This document shows, piece by piece, positions 6,471-8,242 of a stretch of DNA of 8,242 nucleotides. Under the pieces are notes generated by a model. It was not told the origin of the DNA. It worked only from the letters and a program-made list of their open reading frames with translations, and searched no databases. The DNA comes from Thiotrichales bacterium (GTDB lineage: Bacteria; Pseudomonadota; Gammaproteobacteria; JAAZVR01): assembly GCA_018623305.1 (NCBI GenBank), contig JAAZVR010000041.1, positions 1 to 8,242 on the forward strand. Direction: 5' to 3'. The position numbers and the translations under genes were made by a program. The stretch's first letter is position 1; every line of letters starts with the position of its first letter.

Positions 6471-7449
6471 ATTTTTGATGCTTTGTACCCTTTCAATTCA
6501 AGTAGCGTGGGCCAATACAAATGCCTTTTCAGAGCAAGCTGAGGTAAAAGTTTTTATCGATAAATTGGTGGATAAACACGACTTTCAACGTGCTGAATTA
6601 GTGCGCATCTTAGATCAAATCGAAGTGCGCCCTAAAGTCATTCGTTCGGTGAAAAAGAACCCCGAAAAAGAAATGACATGGGAACGCTATTCTCGTATTT
6701 TTATGACGGAAAAACGCATCACTGAAGGCGTTCAATTTTGGCAAAAACACCAGAAAACACTCCAAGCGGCTGCGGAGAAATTTGGCGTACCAGAGCAATT
6801 TATCGTGGCCATTCTAGGTGTTGAAACACTTTACGGTACACGCATGGGTAGCTATCGCGTCATCGATTCATTGGGGACTTTGGCATTCAACGGTGCTCCT
6901 CGTCAAAAATTCTTCCAATCCGAACTGGAGCAATATTTACTTTTAACTCGGGAAAACCAACTGCCTGTACTCGAACTCAAAGGTTCATACGCTGGAGCGA
7001 TGGGCATGGGGCAATTCATTTCCAGCAGTTACCGCCATTACGCTGTGGATTTTGACGGTGATGGTCAGGCCAATCTGTTTAACAACCCCAAAGACGCCAT
7101 TGGCTCAATTGCGAATTACATTGCCAAACACAGCTGGAAACAGGGTCAACCCATCGCTGTAGAAGTTCCTTATCAACAAGGCTTTGAAGATTTAAAAGCA
7201 CCCAAACGCGTCGGCAAAAAACACAAAATTTCAGGTGCTGAATTACAAGAAAAATTCAAAGGTTTTGGTTGGTTATCACCCGATCAAAAAGTGCTATTAA
7301 TGGAAATGAAATTTGAGCACGGCTCTCAATGGTGGATCGGGCTTCAGAATTTCTACAGCATCACTCGCTACAATCATTCTCCATTGTATGCGATGGCGGT
7401 TTTTCAACTCGCAAATGCAATAGAAACCGCATATCAAAAAAACAAATAA
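6463..7449 (+). CDS. mltB: Lytic murein transglycosylase B family protein (MltB/SltB1-like), probably periplasmic
   Basis: MltB-family enzymes cleave the glycan backbone of peptidoglycan to 1,6-anhydro ends in the periplasm. From ATG 6463 the product has 328 residues. It starts with a signal peptide (hydrophobic 4-17, probable cleavage after AWA at 17), followed by the catalytic domain. The catalytic Glu is E121 in AILGVETLYG (116-125). The family segment GSYAGAMGMGQF (174-185) and an EF-hand-like loop DFDGDGQANLF (196-206, acidic residues at 196, 198 and 200) follow. The frame stays open upstream to an ATG at 6409, but that start would bury the signal peptide 18 residues inside and overlap rodA by 62 nt. 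ATG 6463 has AGGA 11 nt upstream and only an 8-nt overlap. No lipobox is seen (Cys8 is preceded by LML), so this looks more like soluble SltB1 of Pseudomonas, which also follows rodA, than lipoprotein MltB of E. coli. Confidence 0.94.
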   Translation: MFRFLMLCTLSIQVAWANTNAFSEQAEVKVFIDKLVDKHDFQRAELVRILDQIEVRPKVIRSVKKNPEKEMTWERYSRIFMTEKRITEGVQFWQKHQKTLQAAAEKFGVPEQFIVAILGVETLYGTRMGSYRVIDSLGTLAFNGAPRQKFFQSELEQYLLLTRENQLPVLELKGSYAGAMGMGQFISSSYRHYAVDFDGDGQANLFNNPKDAIGSIANYIAKHSWKQGQPIAVEVPYQQGFEDLKAPKRVGKKHKISGAELQEKFKGFGWLSPDQKVLLMEMKFEHGSQWWIGLQNFYSITRYNHSPLYAMAVFQLANAIETAYQKNK

Positions 7450-7494
7450 GTTAAAATTTCACGAATTAAAAAATAAAGTCATTTAGGTGTTGTT
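7450..7494 (+). promoter_or_regulatory. Short mltB-dacA spacer with the dacA ribosome binding site
   Basis: The 45-nt AT-rich gap contains AGGTG at 7485-7489, 5 nt before ATG 7495, a good Shine-Dalgarno match that decides the dacA start. A TAAAAT (7452-7457) resembles a -10 box but has no acceptable -35 upstream. No terminator hairpin is visible, so read-through from mltB is expected. Confidence 0.6.
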
Positions 7495-8242
7495 ATGTTG
7501 AAACGTTGGTGGTTAGGACTTTCTCTCTGGTTTATTTCAGTCGCGGTCATGGCGGCTCCATATATTGTGCCGTCCGCGCCTTCGATTGCTGGTAATTCTT
7601 ATGTATTGATGGATTTCAACTCGAAACATCTATTAGCATCAAACAACCCTGATATGCAGGTAGAACCCGCGAGTATTACCAAAATCATGACTGCTTATGC
7701 CGTTTTCAATGAATTGAAGCAAGGCAACATAAAACTCACTGACTTGGTCACTATCAGCAAAAAAGCTTGGAAAACCCCAGGCTCACGTATGTTTGTCGAA
7801 GTCGGCAAACAAATCCCCGTCGAACAACTTTTAAAAGGCATGATTATCCAATCGGGTAATGATGCCTCAGTCGCTCTAGCTGAGCACATTGCCGGTTCTG
7901 AAGCAGTCTTCGCTGAATTAATGAACCAATACGCAAAAGAATTGGGCATGAAAAACACGCATTTCAAAAATGCTACAGGCCTTCCTCACCCTGAACACGT
8001 AACAACTGCTCGAGACTTAGCACTTTTGGCTCAAGCCACCATTTCTCAATTTCCAGAATATTACAAATGGTACTCAGAGCGCAAATTCACGTTTAACAAC
8101 ATTACTCAATACAATCGCAACAAACTACTGTGGCGAGATGAAACCGTTGACGGCATGAAAACAGGCCATACGAATTCAGCGGGTTATTGCCTATTGAGTT
8201 CTGCAAAACGCCAAGATATGCGTTTGATCTCTGTGGTCTTAG
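7495..8242 (+). CDS. dacA: D-alanyl-D-alanine carboxypeptidase (PBP5/6 type), N-terminal part, cut by the window edge
   Basis: This low-molecular-mass penicillin-binding protein removes the terminal D-Ala from pentapeptide stems in the periplasm and so limits crosslinking. The window holds 249 codons of a family usually near 380-400 residues. A signal peptide covers about residues 1-20 (hydrophobic 6-19, probable cleavage after VMA at 20). All three catalytic motifs are present: S60-I-T-K63 in PASITKIM, S120-G-N122 in IQSGNDASVA, and K222-T-G224 in DGMKTGHTNSAG. The C-terminal beta domain and the amphipathic membrane-anchoring helix lie beyond the right edge and cannot be checked. The ATG has a good ribosome binding site. 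It is the last visible gene of the elongation run, 45 nt after mltB. The choice between dacA and the paralogue names dacC/dacD cannot be settled from sequence alone. Confidence 0.95.
   Translation, partial: MLKRWWLGLSLWFISVAVMAAPYIVPSAPSIAGNSYVLMDFNSKHLLASNNPDMQVEPASITKIMTAYAVFNELKQGNIKLTDLVTISKKAWKTPGSRMFVEVGKQIPVEQLLKGMIIQSGNDASVALAEHIAGSEAVFAELMNQYAKELGMKNTHFKNATGLPHPEHVTTARDLALLAQATISQFPEYYKWYSERKFTFNNITQYNRNKLLWRDETVDGMKTGHTNSAGYCLLSSAKRQDMRLISVVL

Larger units (their letters stand above)
1242..8242 (+). other. Predicted elongasome operon mreB-mreC-mreD-mrdA-rodA-mltB-dacA (right end open)
   Basis: Seven same-strand cell-wall genes follow one another with junctions of 3 nt, a 1-nt overlap, 2 nt, a 1-nt overlap, an 8-nt overlap and 45 nt. 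No terminator-like hairpin separates them. The first five junctions are of the kind that favours translational coupling. The 45-nt gap before dacA is the only place where a separate internal promoter could fit, and I could not identify a convincing one there. The unit runs off the right edge. Confidence 0.75.

Noticed and set aside
7452..7457. TAAAAT as the -10 box of a private dacA promoter
   Set aside because: No sequence resembling TTGACA lies 16-18 bp upstream, and AT-rich hexamers are common in such gaps.
7695..7967. 90-codon open frame antisense to dacA
   Set aside because: It is opposite the carboxypeptidase catalytic region, and the Cys- and Ser-rich product looks like a reverse-complement artefact.
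1..8242. Search for CRISPR repeats, insertion-sequence ends, tRNA genes, riboswitches, toxin-antitoxin or defence genes
   Set aside because: Nearly all bases are accounted for by eight conserved housekeeping genes. No direct-repeat arrays, transposase motifs or tRNA-like folds were seen, so no new system is claimed.

Overview
This window looks like ordinary, well-conserved chromosomal DNA from a Gram-negative proteobacterium. All eight protein families point the same way, and a gammaproteobacterium of the sulfur-oxidiser type (Thiomicrospira/Hydrogenovibrio relatives) is my best guess. That placement is inferred from overall protein similarity as I remember it, the moderate-to-low GC and the gene order; it was not tested by any search. 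A GatCAB amidotransferase next to mreBCD is also the arrangement in Pseudomonas. It implies that the organism makes Gln-tRNA and/or Asn-tRNA by transamidation.

Layout. Positions 1-770 (minus strand) hold the N-terminal half of gatA, cut by the left edge. The complete gatC (776-1063, minus) lies immediately upstream of gatA in transcription order. A 178-bp divergent intergenic region (1064-1241) carries plausible but weak sigma70-like promoters facing both ways. From 1242 to the right edge, everything reads on the plus strand as one tightly packed run: mreB, mreC, mreD, mrdA (PBP2), rodA, an mltB/sltB-type lytic transglycosylase, and the first 249 codons of a dacA-type D,D-carboxypeptidase. 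Junctions are 3 nt, a 1-nt overlap, 2 nt, a 1-nt overlap, an 8-nt overlap and 45 nt, so a single operon with translational coupling is likely.

How the genes work together. MreB filaments with MreC and MreD organise the cell-elongation machine. RodA polymerises glycan strands from lipid II and PBP2 crosslinks them. The lytic transglycosylase cleaves glycan strands, and the carboxypeptidase trims pentapeptides to control crosslinking. The run is therefore a nearly self-contained set for side-wall synthesis: scaffold, polymerase, crosslinker, cutter and trimmer. Key catalytic residues are present in every enzyme whose active site lies inside the window.

I found no mobile element, CRISPR array, RNA gene, clear terminator or unknown gene, and no evidence of a previously undescribed system. 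The points worth a second look are modest: the merged mre/mrd/mltB/dacA order without rlpA, the apparent lack of a lipobox on the transglycosylase, the missing ribosome binding site before mrdA, the short MreC, and a small inverted repeat in the divergent promoter region.
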